A stretch of DNA of 59,448 bases from Prolixibacteraceae bacterium (GTDB lineage: Bacteria > Bacteroidota > Bacteroidia > Bacteroidales > Prolixibacteraceae). This document shows positions 9,545-18,802 of this stretch, one piece after another. The notes below the pieces were generated by a model. That model had not been told where the DNA came from and did no database searches. It saw nothing but the letters and a program-made list of their open reading frames with translations. Position 1 is the stretch's first letter. Each line of letters starts with the position of its first letter. The translations under genes and the position numbers were made by a program. Location: assembly GCA_023229575.1 (NCBI GenBank), contig JALNYZ010000022.1, forward strand, positions 1 to 59,448, in the 5' to 3' direction.

Positions 9545-9578
9545 TTTACCAAGGAAAAATTTTCAATACCGAAAAACA

Positions 9579-10154
9579 ATGGAAGCTAAAAATAAAACCA
9601 CATTTTTAAATCCTTTCAGCCTGGGGATAGACCTGGCAACTGGTGATATGCCTGAAGCAACCAACCATCTAATCCGCCGGGCATCCGATATGAAAGGATA
9701 CTATCTGAATGAAAATGCATTGGAGGAGCTGATAAAAAGAGATTCAGATCCGATTCACTATGAAGTATTTGAAATTCCTGTTCCGGAAGAGTATGGGCAT
9801 CTGATGTATTGCATCAGCAAACTCTTTCCCGGGAAAATAGGGGAAGAATACTTTTTTACCAAAGGGCATTATCACACGGTAGAAGAAACAGCTGAAATAT
9901 ACTTATGCCTAAAGGGCGAAGGTTACATGGTAATGAAAACTTCAGATGGGAAGTCTGAAGAAATCCGAATGGAACGAGGCCAGATGGTATATGTGCCGCC
10001 TTTCTGGGCCCATCGGTCAGTAAATACAGGCACTGAACCGCTGATATCGTTTTGCGTCTATCCGGCTGAAGCCGGCCACAATTATGGGGACATAAAAGAA
10101 CAAGGATTTCCAAAACGAATATTTGAGAAGGGAAACGCCATTCGTATTATTTGA
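9579..10154 (+). CDS. Cupin-type glucose-6-phosphate isomerase family protein
   Basis: A 191-residue protein matching the archaeal-type cupin phosphoglucose isomerases. The motif KGHYHTVEETAEIYLCLKGE holds the His-x-His...Glu metal ligands, and VPPFWAHRSVN carries the distal His. The family isomerises glucose-6-phosphate and fructose-6-phosphate with a divalent metal. In this sugar cluster it may act on a different keto/aldo-hexose or its phosphate. The stop at 10154 is followed by ATG 10163 of a dehydrogenase, so the genes are coupled. Confidence 0.82.
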   Translation: MEAKNKTTFLNPFSLGIDLATGDMPEATNHLIRRASDMKGYYLNENALEELIKRDSDPIHYEVFEIPVPEEYGHLMYCISKLFPGKIGEEYFFTKGHYHTVEETAEIYLCLKGEGYMVMKTSDGKSEEIRMERGQMVYVPPFWAHRSVNTGTEPLISFCVYPAEAGHNYGDIKEQGFPKRIFEKGNAIRII

Positions 10155-10162
10155 CTTTAACC

Positions 10163-11086
10163 ATGAAAAAAATCCTTATTACACCACGATCCATCACAAA
10201 GGACGGACATCCCTCGCTGGACCGTCTTAGAAATGCAGGTTATGAACTGGCGTTCTGTACGCCCGGGAAACAACCCTCGGAAAATGAACTCATCAATATC
10301 CTGCCAGGGTGCTCCGGATATCTTGCAGGAGTTGAAAAGATTTCTGCCAAAGTCTTATCTGCAGCATCCGGCCTTCGGGTAATAAGCAGAAATGGGGTAG
10401 GGGTCGACAATATCGATTTGAATGCTGCAAAGGCGCTGAATATTGAAATATGTAAAACTGAAGGTGCAAACGCCCGAGGAGTGGCAGAGCTGACGATATC
10501 ACTCATCTTTGCTATCACAAGATCAATTCCCTTCGCCGATGGAAAGTTGAAGGAGGGCCAGTGGGAAAGAAGGCTGGGGATCGAGATCAAAGGGAGAACA
10601 CTTGGAATCATCGGTTGCGGAAGGATAGGGAAAGAGGTGGCCTGTCTGGCTCTTGGTTTGGGAATGAATGTGATCGCTTTTGATCCTTTTATCAACGACT
10701 TTTTTACCCCTGCCGCAAATTTCCGGTATGCAGAACTTGATGAGCTGTTGGCAAATTCGGATATCATAAGCTTACATATTCCTGCAGGCAAAGACGGTAA
10801 GCCTTTTGTAAATGATTCTCTTATTCAAAAAATAAAAAAAAGGGTTTTTCTTATTAATACAGCCAGAGGAGAACTGATCGATGATGATGCATTGATCCAG
10901 GCATTAGACGCAGGAATAATAATGGGGTATGCTACTGATGTTTTTCGCACCGAACCACCCGGGGATAATATTTTAGTGAAGCACAAAAGGGTTATTACAA
11001 CTCCCCATATTGGTGGATTCACAGAAGAAAGTGTAGACAAGGCCATGAACGGAGCTGTGGATAATTTATTGAAATATCTGAAGTGA
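10163..11086 (+). CDS. D-2-hydroxyacid dehydrogenase (phosphoglycerate dehydrogenase-like)
   Basis: A 307-residue NAD-dependent dehydrogenase of the SerA family without a regulatory ACT domain. The Rossmann motif is LGIIGCGRIGKEVA. The catalytic triad is visible as Arg in NTARGELID, Glu in FRTEPPG and His in TTPHIGGFTEES. ATG 10163 is chosen over a TTG four codons upstream that overlaps the preceding stop. It probably oxidises or reduces a sugar-acid intermediate, given its neighbours. Confidence 0.88.
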   Translation: MKKILITPRSITKDGHPSLDRLRNAGYELAFCTPGKQPSENELINILPGCSGYLAGVEKISAKVLSAASGLRVISRNGVGVDNIDLNAAKALNIEICKTEGANARGVAELTISLIFAITRSIPFADGKLKEGQWERRLGIEIKGRTLGIIGCGRIGKEVACLALGLGMNVIAFDPFINDFFTPAANFRYAELDELLANSDIISLHIPAGKDGKPFVNDSLIQKIKKRVFLINTARGELIDDDALIQALDAGIIMGYATDVFRTEPPGDNILVKHKRVITTPHIGGFTEESVDKAMNGAVDNLLKYLK

Positions 11087-11174
11087 TTACACTTAAAAAA
11101 GTAGAAGAAATTTAAATCAGAATTTACTGAAATCGCTGAAATACGAATGTTTTTGCAGAATCAATAAGAATATT

Positions 11175-12719
11175 ATGAAAATAACTAAGTTAATGACATG
11201 TGTGTTTTTTGTGGCCTTTGCGTTATTTTCTGAAATGATTTCTGCACAAGAAAATTATCAGTCCACCTGGGAGTCGGTAAACAAACATAATTCGTGTCCG
11301 GAATGGTTCAAGGATGCTAAATTCGGGATTTATTGGTATTGGGGCCCGTACCTTGCAGCATCATTTGAAGATAATGACTGGTATGGAAGGTATATGTATG
11401 CCAGTAATACTAAAACATATAGTTATCATGAAAGTGTCTTTGGCAATCCGGCCACATGGGAGTATCACAAATTTATTGAAGGTGCCTACGATAAAAAAAA
11501 TAATTATGTTAAATTTGAGCCCAGGCTAAAATCGGCCGGTGGCAACTTCGATCCCGAAGAATGGATCCAGCTTTGTGCAGATGCAGGTGCTAAATATGTT
11601 GGACCAACTGTCATTTTTCATGATGGTTTTTCTATGTACCATAGCGCTGTTAATCCATGGAATTCCTTTGATAAGGGACCGCAACTTGACATACTCGAAC
11701 TGTTTAAAAAGGCCATCCGTGCCAGAAATCTTAAACTATTTACAGGATTTAACAATGCGTTCAATGTTGCAGGAAGACCAGACATTAAGGAAAGTTACTT
11801 TCACTATGCGCCGGCACACACTGATCCCGGCTTAAAGAAACTGTACGGACAGATGACCGATAAAGAAGAGCAGAATTATTTTTACGAATGTCTCAAAGAG
11901 GTTATTGATAACTATCAGCCTGATATCATGTTTCATGATTTTAATCTTGATGCTATCAGGGACAGTATTAAACTTAAATATCTTGCCTATTACTATAACC
12001 AGGCAAGAAGTGAGGGCAAAGAAGTGGTAGTAACTGCAAAAGATGGCGTCCAGTTTGATGGTATCATGTACAATTATGAACGCGGTGGTGCTGATAGAAT
12101 CAGGTTTCCCTACTGGCAGACCGATGATGCTTCAGGTGAAAAATGGATGTATGCCTCCGGTATGAAATATTTTTCAGTCAAAGCAGAGATTGCTACTTTG
12201 GTCGACAGGGTCAGCAAAAATGGCAACCTTTTGCTTTGCATTATGCCAATGGCGGACGGTTCGATTCCACAGGCCCAAAGAGAAATGTTGCTAGGGATGG
12301 GTGCGTGGCTCAAAAAATTCGGGGAAGCTATTTATTATACCCGTGCATGGGAGACTTATGGTGAAGGACCAACAAAAATAGGTGGAGGTCACCTGGAAGT
12401 CAGACCAACGGAAGGTACAGAATCTGACTTCCGATTCACAAGGGATAAAACATCAACAAAACTATATATTATAGGTATGTCATGGCCGAAAGAAAATTTA
12501 GCGATAATTAAAAAGTTGCGAAGAGGTAATTTTGATACCGCTAAAATAACAGATATAGAATTTATTGGTGGTGAATCACTTGCATGGAAGCAGGATTCTG
12601 AGGGTCTGAAAATTGAGCTTCCGGTAACACCAACCCATATCGATAGTATTGCCTATGCTGTGAAAATAATATGCAAAGAATCAATTCCACTTTCCAGAGA
12701 GTTACCTAGATTAAAATAA
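11175..12719 (+). CDS. GH29-family glycosidase (second alpha-L-fucosidase-like)
   Basis: A 514-residue exported enzyme with a signal peptide (residues 1-25, ending ISAQ). GH29 features include CPEWFKDAKFGIYWYWGPY, KYVGPTVIFHDGFSMY and PDIMFHDFNLD, where the Asp fits the nucleophile. A family-typical C-terminal beta domain begins near residue 410. It is clearly diverged from the GH29 enzyme at 6685 and lacks its PA14-like domain, so the two probably cleave different linkages. Confidence 0.87.
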   Translation: MKITKLMTCVFFVAFALFSEMISAQENYQSTWESVNKHNSCPEWFKDAKFGIYWYWGPYLAASFEDNDWYGRYMYASNTKTYSYHESVFGNPATWEYHKFIEGAYDKKNNYVKFEPRLKSAGGNFDPEEWIQLCADAGAKYVGPTVIFHDGFSMYHSAVNPWNSFDKGPQLDILELFKKAIRARNLKLFTGFNNAFNVAGRPDIKESYFHYAPAHTDPGLKKLYGQMTDKEEQNYFYECLKEVIDNYQPDIMFHDFNLDAIRDSIKLKYLAYYYNQARSEGKEVVVTAKDGVQFDGIMYNYERGGADRIRFPYWQTDDASGEKWMYASGMKYFSVKAEIATLVDRVSKNGNLLLCIMPMADGSIPQAQREMLLGMGAWLKKFGEAIYYTRAWETYGEGPTKIGGGHLEVRPTEGTESDFRFTRDKTSTKLYIIGMSWPKENLAIIKKLRRGNFDTAKITDIEFIGGESLAWKQDSEGLKIELPVTPTHIDSIAYAVKIICKESIPLSRELPRLK

Positions 12720-12815
12720 CCATAGCCCCATTTTTCCGATCGGTATTAAAAACTCTGGTTCTGGAAAGATGCACAAAAAGTGAAATAAAATGTTGGAACG
12801 AATAAAACCAAAATT

Positions 12816-13442
12816 ATGAATGTAGATATCTATCAAAGAATTGAGAAATTCAGGATTGTCCCGGTCATTGCCATTGAGGACGCCGATTCGGCTTTAGCGC
12901 TCGCCGATGCCTTAATTGAAGGGGGGCTGCCGGTAGCTGAGGTTACCTTCCGTACCATGGCAGCTTCCACTGTAATTTCAAAAATTGCCAAAGAACGTCC
13001 GGAAGTTTTAATCGGAGCCGGAACTATTTTAACGATCGACAATTTGAAAAAAGCAATTGATTGTGGTGCTAAATTTGGTGTTTCACCAGGTTTTAATCCA
13101 AATATAGCCGAAGAAGCCCTTAAACTGAATTTTCCATTTTCTCCCGGCGTAATGACACCTTCAGATGTTGAGAATGCACTTTCTTTGGGAATCAGGGTGC
13201 TGAAGTTCTTTCCTGCTGAAGCTGCCGGAGGCACAAAAATGCTTAAAAGCCTGGCCGCACCATATTCCCATCTTGGGGTCAGGTTTATCCCCACTGGTGG
13301 GATCAACCCCGAAATATTAAATAACTATCTGAGTATTCCGCAGGTTCTGGCAGTTGGAGGAACATGGATTGCAAAGGCTGAGGATATAAACAACAAGAAC
13401 TGGAAACAAATTTCAATTAATTGCAAATGGGAGACAAAATAA
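12816..13442 (+). CDS. eda: Bifunctional KDPG/KHG-type aldolase
   Basis: A 208-residue class I aldolase. It splits 2-keto-3-deoxy-6-phosphogluconate or related acids into pyruvate and an aldehyde. The Schiff-base Lys lies in RVLKFFPAEAAGG, the catalytic Glu in AEVTFRT, and the phosphate-binding segments are GAGTIL and FIPTGGI. The gene end overlaps the start of the following MFS transporter, so they are translationally coupled. It supplies the final carbon-splitting step of the pathway. Confidence 0.92.
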   Translation: MNVDIYQRIEKFRIVPVIAIEDADSALALADALIEGGLPVAEVTFRTMAASTVISKIAKERPEVLIGAGTILTIDNLKKAIDCGAKFGVSPGFNPNIAEEALKLNFPFSPGVMTPSDVENALSLGIRVLKFFPAEAAGGTKMLKSLAAPYSHLGVRFIPTGGINPEILNNYLSIPQVLAVGGTWIAKAEDINNKNWKQISINCKWETK

Positions 13443-14815
13443 ACAAAACCTATTTATGGTTTATTTGCATTGTTGCGGCTCTCGGTGGGTTGCTGTTTGG
13501 TTACGATACTGCGGTAATTTCAGGTACAATTGGCCTTTTACGAAACCAGTTTAACCTGAGTACCGGTATGGAGGGAACACTGGTTAGTGCGGTTCTTTTA
13601 GGAAGCATCGTCGGCTGTTTGATTGCAGGCTACTTCAGCGATAAATTCGGACGGAAAAAAGTCCTGATACTCGCCGGAATGTTATTTATTGTTGCATCTA
13701 TCGGTTGCAGTATCGCACCGGACATAAATACATTAATCATCATCAGATTGTTAGGCGGAATTGGCGTTGGCATTGCTTCCGTGCTTTCAGGTCTGTATAT
13801 TTCTGAAATATCCCCTCCGAATGTTCGTGGAAGAATGACCGGTTTGTTTCAGTTTGCCATTACGATAGGGATTCTGTTGGCCTTGTTTGTTAATGCATCC
13901 CTGAAAGGAATTGCTTTCAATCATACAGAGCCAGCAATGGCAGGTCTTTTCCATTGGATGGTTGTGAAGGAGACATGGAGAAGCATGCTTTTGGCTATGC
14001 TGGTTCCAGCATTGTTATTCACAATTAGCCTGTTTTTTGTACCGGAAAGCCCCAGGTGGCTGATGAAACAGAAACTCGTTGAAAAGGCAAGAAGAATCCT
14101 GCTTAAAATTACCGATGAAAAGACTGCCGAGGATGAAATTAAAAGCATTGATGAAACCCTGAAACAAGGAGCCGTTGCAATGACTGATCTGTTGAAACCC
14201 GGATTAAGAAAAGCATTTTTTGTTGCCATGTTCCTTGCCATAGTTTCGGAATTGAGTGGGATCACCGTCATATTTTACTATGGACCGGATATATTGGAAA
14301 AGGCAGGACTTCAACTGAGTGATGCGCTGGGCGGATTTGTCTCCGTCGGTATCGTAAATGTCCTGTTTACTATCATCGCATTGTGGAAGCTGGATTCTAT
14401 TGGCAGACGTCCATTGCTGTTCATTGGTAATGCCGGGGCTTTCCTTTCTATGCTGACACTTGGATTCTGCTTTTTGACCGGCCGGACAGAGGGAATGTTG
14501 CTCGTGCTGCTGATTTGCGCATTTGTGGCCTTTTTTGCATTTTCAATGGGCCCGATTAAATGGGTCGTCATGTCGGAGATATTTCCAACAAAAATCAGGG
14601 GCAGGGCAGTTGCCATTACCTCTTTGGCGGTATGGGTAACTGACTGGACTTTAAATATGATATTCCCTATGATCCGTGAAAGTATGGGTATTGCGGGGAT
14701 CTTTTTCCTGTTCTCGGCATTCCTGGTTCCCCAATTCTTTTTCATCTGGAAAGTAATGCCCGAAACAAAGGGGAAAACATTGGAGGAAATTGAGCAGTCA
14801 TGGCTTCACAAATAA
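13427..14815 (+). CDS. MFS sugar porter (XylE/GLUT type)
   Basis: A 462-residue, 12-helix transporter of the sugar porter family. Hallmarks are GGLLFGYDTAVISGTIG in helix 1, GYFSDKFGRKK in loop 2-3, the RG motif after helix 4 (PPNVRGRM), PESPRWLM before the central loop, and GRRPLL in loop 8-9. It imports a monosaccharide, probably by proton symport. ATG 13427 is preferred over TTG 13421. Both lie within the end of the aldolase gene. Confidence 0.92.
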   Translation: MGDKINKTYLWFICIVAALGGLLFGYDTAVISGTIGLLRNQFNLSTGMEGTLVSAVLLGSIVGCLIAGYFSDKFGRKKVLILAGMLFIVASIGCSIAPDINTLIIIRLLGGIGVGIASVLSGLYISEISPPNVRGRMTGLFQFAITIGILLALFVNASLKGIAFNHTEPAMAGLFHWMVVKETWRSMLLAMLVPALLFTISLFFVPESPRWLMKQKLVEKARRILLKITDEKTAEDEIKSIDETLKQGAVAMTDLLKPGLRKAFFVAMFLAIVSELSGITVIFYYGPDILEKAGLQLSDALGGFVSVGIVNVLFTIIALWKLDSIGRRPLLFIGNAGAFLSMLTLGFCFLTGRTEGMLLVLLICAFVAFFAFSMGPIKWVVMSEIFPTKIRGRAVAITSLAVWVTDWTLNMIFPMIRESMGIAGIFFLFSAFLVPQFFFIWKVMPETKGKTLEEIEQSWLHK

Positions 14816-15675
14816 GCGTAGTGAATACAAATGTGAAAATTTTTCCTGTATCGCAAATCCCGGATGAAACTTCGGGCGGAAACGCAATTTCAATGCGATG
14901 GTTGGGACAGGCAGGGTTTTATTTGAAATTCAAAGATTATACTATTTTAATTGATCCATATCTGTCAGATTTTCTTGCTCAAAAATATGCGGGAAAGGAA
15001 TTTCCCCATAAAAGAATGATGCCTCCTCCCATTAATGTGGAGCAAATCAGGCAATTGGATTTTGTGTTCTGTACGCATGGACATTCTGACCACATGGATC
15101 CCGGGACATTGCCAATATTATCAGCAAATAACCCTTCTTGTCGATTTATCGTTCCAAAAGCTGAAAAAGGCACAGCAATTGAACGTGGAGTTACTGAAAA
15201 CAGGATGATTGCTGTAAATGCTGGTGAATCTTTAAAGCTGACGGACGAAATAAGCGTTGACATTATTCCCTCCGCGCATGAATGCAAAAAAGTGAATGTG
15301 AATGGTGAACATTTTTATCTTGGCTATATCATTACAATCAATAATCTAAGGATCTATCATAGCGGAGATTGTATCCCATATCCTGGTTTGTCGGATAAAT
15401 TAAAGCAATTCAATATTGATATTGCTTTATTACCGGTCAACGGAAGGGACAACTATCGCAGCAAGAGGGGAATTCCCGGAAATTTTACATTTGAAGAGGC
15501 TCAGGACATATGCAGGGAAAGCAATATTCCAAACCTGATTGTTCATCATTTTGGCATGTTTTCATTCAATACGGTGAATCCAAATCATCTGGAGGAAAAA
15601 GTAAAGAAGATCGGCTGTAATGGTTTAAATATCGTGATTCCGGATCAAAACATTGTTTATAATATACTCAAATGA
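14800..15675 (+). CDS. MBL-fold metallohydrolase (UlaG-like)
   Basis: A 291-residue metallo-beta-lactamase-fold enzyme. The metal site is THGHSDHMDP (HxHxDH), with later ligands in IPSAHECK, YHSGDC and VHHFG. Overall it resembles UlaG-type lactonases, so hydrolysis of a sugar lactone is plausible in this pathway. It overlaps the transporter before it by 16 bases and the next gene by 4, indicating one operon. No signal peptide, so cytoplasmic. Confidence 0.85.
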   Translation: MASQISVVNTNVKIFPVSQIPDETSGGNAISMRWLGQAGFYLKFKDYTILIDPYLSDFLAQKYAGKEFPHKRMMPPPINVEQIRQLDFVFCTHGHSDHMDPGTLPILSANNPSCRFIVPKAEKGTAIERGVTENRMIAVNAGESLKLTDEISVDIIPSAHECKKVNVNGEHFYLGYIITINNLRIYHSGDCIPYPGLSDKLKQFNIDIALLPVNGRDNYRSKRGIPGNFTFEEAQDICRESNIPNLIVHHFGMFSFNTVNPNHLEEKVKKIGCNGLNIVIPDQNIVYNILK

Positions 15676-17843
15676 AAACTACCAGGAGAAAATTTCTTAA
15701 ACAATCGGTTGCAGCTGGCGCAACTTCATTGGTTTCATTCAATGCACTGGGCACCGATGCTTCCACTCAGGTTTTGCCTCAGGATGCTGTTCTTGAGAAC
15801 GGGCTCATACGTGCAATTTTCGATACAAACACGGGTGCACTGCTTGGGCTCTTGAATAAGCAGACTGGCCGGCTGTTTCAGGGACGCCGTGAACTTGCCC
15901 GTTCGTTTGAGATGGTCGTGCCCTTGCCGGATCGCCTTCTTCATGTCATCGACGGATTGCGGCAGAAGACATCAAGCCATCAAAGTTTGCCCAATCGGCT
16001 GGATTTCACCTGGGACAGCCTTGAAAGTGAGTACGCAGGAAGATTGGACATTGGAATTGTCGGCAGCGTGATTCTCAGCGATGTCGGCCTCACCTTTGAG
16101 ATGAAAATCCGCAATCAGTCACCCTATACTGTCGAATCTGTTGCCTGGCCCTACTTCGGGGACCTTAAGCGGCCATCGAAAGGCCAGTTTCGAAGCGCCT
16201 TTTCTGGTTCCAGATCCCTCCTTTACTCGTCACTTGCCCCTAAATTTTATAGTCAACGTGGCTATTGGGGGACTGAATTTCCCATTCAGATGACCCCCAC
16301 ACCTGATTGTCCCTGGATACTTATTCTCGATGATGCCAATGGGCTCTATGTCGGTTGTCATGATGAGAGCACGAAAGAGCGGGTTGAGTTCACCTTCCGG
16401 TTAAAACCGGGATATGGCAAACTGGGAGAAGTTCCTCCCGGTGACGAGATTAGCGGACAGGCTGTTCACCTGGAATTCTTTCCGTCACACTTGCCGTTTG
16501 TTCAGCCAGGGGAAACATACACACTTTCCCCCATTGTACTGAATCCATTTAAAGGGGACTGGCATGCGGGAGTGGACAACTATAAGGCATGGCGGCAAAG
16601 CTGGATGAAAAAGCCCTATATTCCCAAGTGGCTCCGGAGTGTACACTCCTGGCAAATGATACAAATGTCCACATGGGGCGACACCTTGAAGATCCGTTAT
16701 GCTGACCTGCCGGCTTATGCCGCTGAGTGTGCGCGTCACGGCGTCAAATGCATTCAGTTGGTTGGCTGGACCTTGTACGGCCAGGACGGCCGGTTGCCGA
16801 TCCACGACATCGATCCGCGCTTTGGCACGCGTGAAGAACTTCGCGATGCCATTGTCAAGGCGCGTGAGATGGGAGTGTACATCGTGCTTTACGAGAAGTT
16901 TACATCCACCGATAAAGGCACTGACTGGTTCAAGAATGAACTTTTCAAATATACAAGCAAGGATATCTACGGTAATGCACATGGACATGAGGGATGGCGC
17001 TACGATATGCCTGGTTTTCTGGCCGGAATCAACACCCGGCCCTACGCCTGGATGTGCATAAATTCTGCCAGGTGGCAAGATATCGCTCTCGAAGAGATGC
17101 GGAAAAGCCTGGACCTGAATCCGGCCGGCATATTCCTCGATGAATCGCAGTCGCACGGCACCAATGCGTTCTACTGTTTCGACCGGACACACGGACATCG
17201 CATCCCTTCATACAACTACGCAGGAGATGCGGGGTTCGAGCGAAAAATGCGAAAAATGATCGAAGAACGCGATCCGGAGTTGGTGCTCGGCGGAGAAAAT
17301 CCTTACGATCTGCAGAACCGTCACTACACGCTCTCTTACCATCGGGCAGGATTGGGCAGCACTCCCTTAAACCGTTATATCGATGCATCCATGCCAATGA
17401 TGAGTTGGGTGTTCGGATACGATGATCGTGAAAGCGTGAATGTCTGCCTGCTGTATCAATACATCATCAGCTATGAGCCCCATCACTTCAGGGGGCACCT
17501 TGAAGAGTTCCCATTGACTCTCGAGTATGGCAAGAAAATAGATGCACTGAGGCGGCGATATCAGGAATTTCTCTGGGACGGGGAGTTCCTGGATACCATG
17601 GGGGCCACTGTGGAAGTGACGGGAAATTCCCCTGTCATCTATTCTGTTTTCCGGCACAAGGATTCCGGTAGAAAAGCGGTTATTTTAGTCAACAACGGAA
17701 CGTCACAGGTGACAGTGAAGGTAAACACAGGATGGATTGGAAGCTTCTTCGCCGTCTCACCGGAAAACCCGGACCCTGTGACGGTGGACGGCACAGTTCA
17801 AATTCCGGTTCGTTCAGCCATGGTAGTGATTGAGACCACGTGA
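15672..17843 (+). CDS. Tat-exported DUF6259-like putative glycosidase
   Basis: A 723-residue protein beginning with a twin-arginine signal (TTRRKFLKQS, then a hydrophobic Ala-rich stretch). The N-terminal beta-sandwich (about 35-310) is followed by a TIM barrel. The barrel contains SWQMIQMSTWG, GIFLDESQSHG (probable catalytic Asp/Glu) and LVLGGENPYD. It resembles the DUF6259 group of glycosidase-like proteins. The stretch is visibly richer in G+C than its neighbours (36 of 60 bases in 16741-16800), hinting at separate ancestry. It overlaps the preceding gene as ATGA. Confidence 0.72.
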   Translation: MKTTRRKFLKQSVAAGATSLVSFNALGTDASTQVLPQDAVLENGLIRAIFDTNTGALLGLLNKQTGRLFQGRRELARSFEMVVPLPDRLLHVIDGLRQKTSSHQSLPNRLDFTWDSLESEYAGRLDIGIVGSVILSDVGLTFEMKIRNQSPYTVESVAWPYFGDLKRPSKGQFRSAFSGSRSLLYSSLAPKFYSQRGYWGTEFPIQMTPTPDCPWILILDDANGLYVGCHDESTKERVEFTFRLKPGYGKLGEVPPGDEISGQAVHLEFFPSHLPFVQPGETYTLSPIVLNPFKGDWHAGVDNYKAWRQSWMKKPYIPKWLRSVHSWQMIQMSTWGDTLKIRYADLPAYAAECARHGVKCIQLVGWTLYGQDGRLPIHDIDPRFGTREELRDAIVKAREMGVYIVLYEKFTSTDKGTDWFKNELFKYTSKDIYGNAHGHEGWRYDMPGFLAGINTRPYAWMCINSARWQDIALEEMRKSLDLNPAGIFLDESQSHGTNAFYCFDRTHGHRIPSYNYAGDAGFERKMRKMIEERDPELVLGGENPYDLQNRHYTLSYHRAGLGSTPLNRYIDASMPMMSWVFGYDDRESVNVCLLYQYIISYEPHHFRGHLEEFPLTLEYGKKIDALRRRYQEFLWDGEFLDTMGATVEVTGNSPVIYSVFRHKDSGRKAVILVNNGTSQVTVKVNTGWIGSFFAVSPENPDPVTVDGTVQIPVRSAMVVIETT

Positions 17844-17898
17844 CGCGGGGAAATATAGAGGCTATTTTGATGAATACGCAACCAAATAATTAATAACG

Positions 17899-18762
17899 AT
17901 GAACAAAATAGGAATTTATTACGCTTTTTGGGAACGGGACTGGGATGCAGATTTTGTTCCATATGTAAAAAAGGTGGCAAACCTTGGTTTCGATATCTTA
18001 GAGGTAAATTCGGGAACTGTCACAGAAATGTCTGATCTTCAAAGAATCCGGCTGAAGGATGAAGCCAGAAAATACAATATTGAGCTTACATTCTGCATTG
18101 GGCTGACTGCAAAATATGATATCGCCTCCAATGATGAAAGAATCAGGCAAAATGGGATCAACTTTCTAAAACGCCAGGCCGAAATGCTTAAATTTATGGA
18201 GGCGAAAGAGCTGGGAGGCATCATCTACAGTTCCTGGCCCGGGACCTTGCCAGCCGGGGAAATAGATAAGAGGCCTTATTGGGACCGGAGCGTTTCGGCG
18301 ATGAAAGAGGTGATGAAAACTGTTGAAGATTGCGATGTGCTCTTCAATGTGGAAGTGGTCAACCGGTTCGAGCAATATCTGATAAATACTTGTGATGAAG
18401 CTGTAGAATACATTTCCCAGGTTGGAAGTGACCATTGTAAGATGCTGTTGGATTCATTTCACATGAACATCGAAGAAGATAATATTTACAATGCCATTGT
18501 CAGGGCCGGGGATAAACTTGGGCATGTGCATATTGGTGAGACAAACAGGAAAGCGCCCGGAATTGGCCGTTTCCCATGGGATGAACTGGCAAAAGGGCTT
18601 AAGGATATACATTATGCCGGGTCAGTAGTCATGGAACCTTTTTTGATCCCGGGTGGTGAAGTTGGCCGGGACATAAAGATATTCAGGGATTTAAGCGTCG
18701 GCATTGATATGGATATTGAGGCAAAAAGAGCTTTGGATTTCATTCGGAAAAAATTAAATTAA
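17899..18762 (+). CDS. Ketohexose 3-epimerase-like (allulose/tagatose epimerase family)
   Basis: A 287-residue TIM-barrel protein closely resembling D-psicose/D-tagatose 3-epimerases. The Mn-binding and catalytic set is present: Glu in FNVEVVNRFE, Asp in LLDSFHMNIEED, His in GHVHIGETNR and Glu in VVMEPF. The N-terminal GIYYAFWERDWDADF also matches. It would interconvert ketohexoses epimeric at C3, feeding the isomerase and kinase steps nearby. Confidence 0.88.
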   Translation: MNKIGIYYAFWERDWDADFVPYVKKVANLGFDILEVNSGTVTEMSDLQRIRLKDEARKYNIELTFCIGLTAKYDIASNDERIRQNGINFLKRQAEMLKFMEAKELGGIIYSSWPGTLPAGEIDKRPYWDRSVSAMKEVMKTVEDCDVLFNVEVVNRFEQYLINTCDEAVEYISQVGSDHCKMLLDSFHMNIEEDNIYNAIVRAGDKLGHVHIGETNRKAPGIGRFPWDELAKGLKDIHYAGSVVMEPFLIPGGEVGRDIKIFRDLSVGIDMDIEAKRALDFIRKKLN

Positions 18763-18802
18763 AACGATAAGGACTAATTTATAACGTATTTAAAATCTAT
18801 CT

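Noticed and set aside
10240..10791. 183-codon minus-strand open frame
   Set aside because: Antisense to the hydroxyacid dehydrogenase with full catalytic motifs.
16485..17198. 237-codon minus-strand open frame
   Set aside because: Antisense to the DUF6259-like gene in a G+C-rich stretch, where long antisense frames arise by chance.
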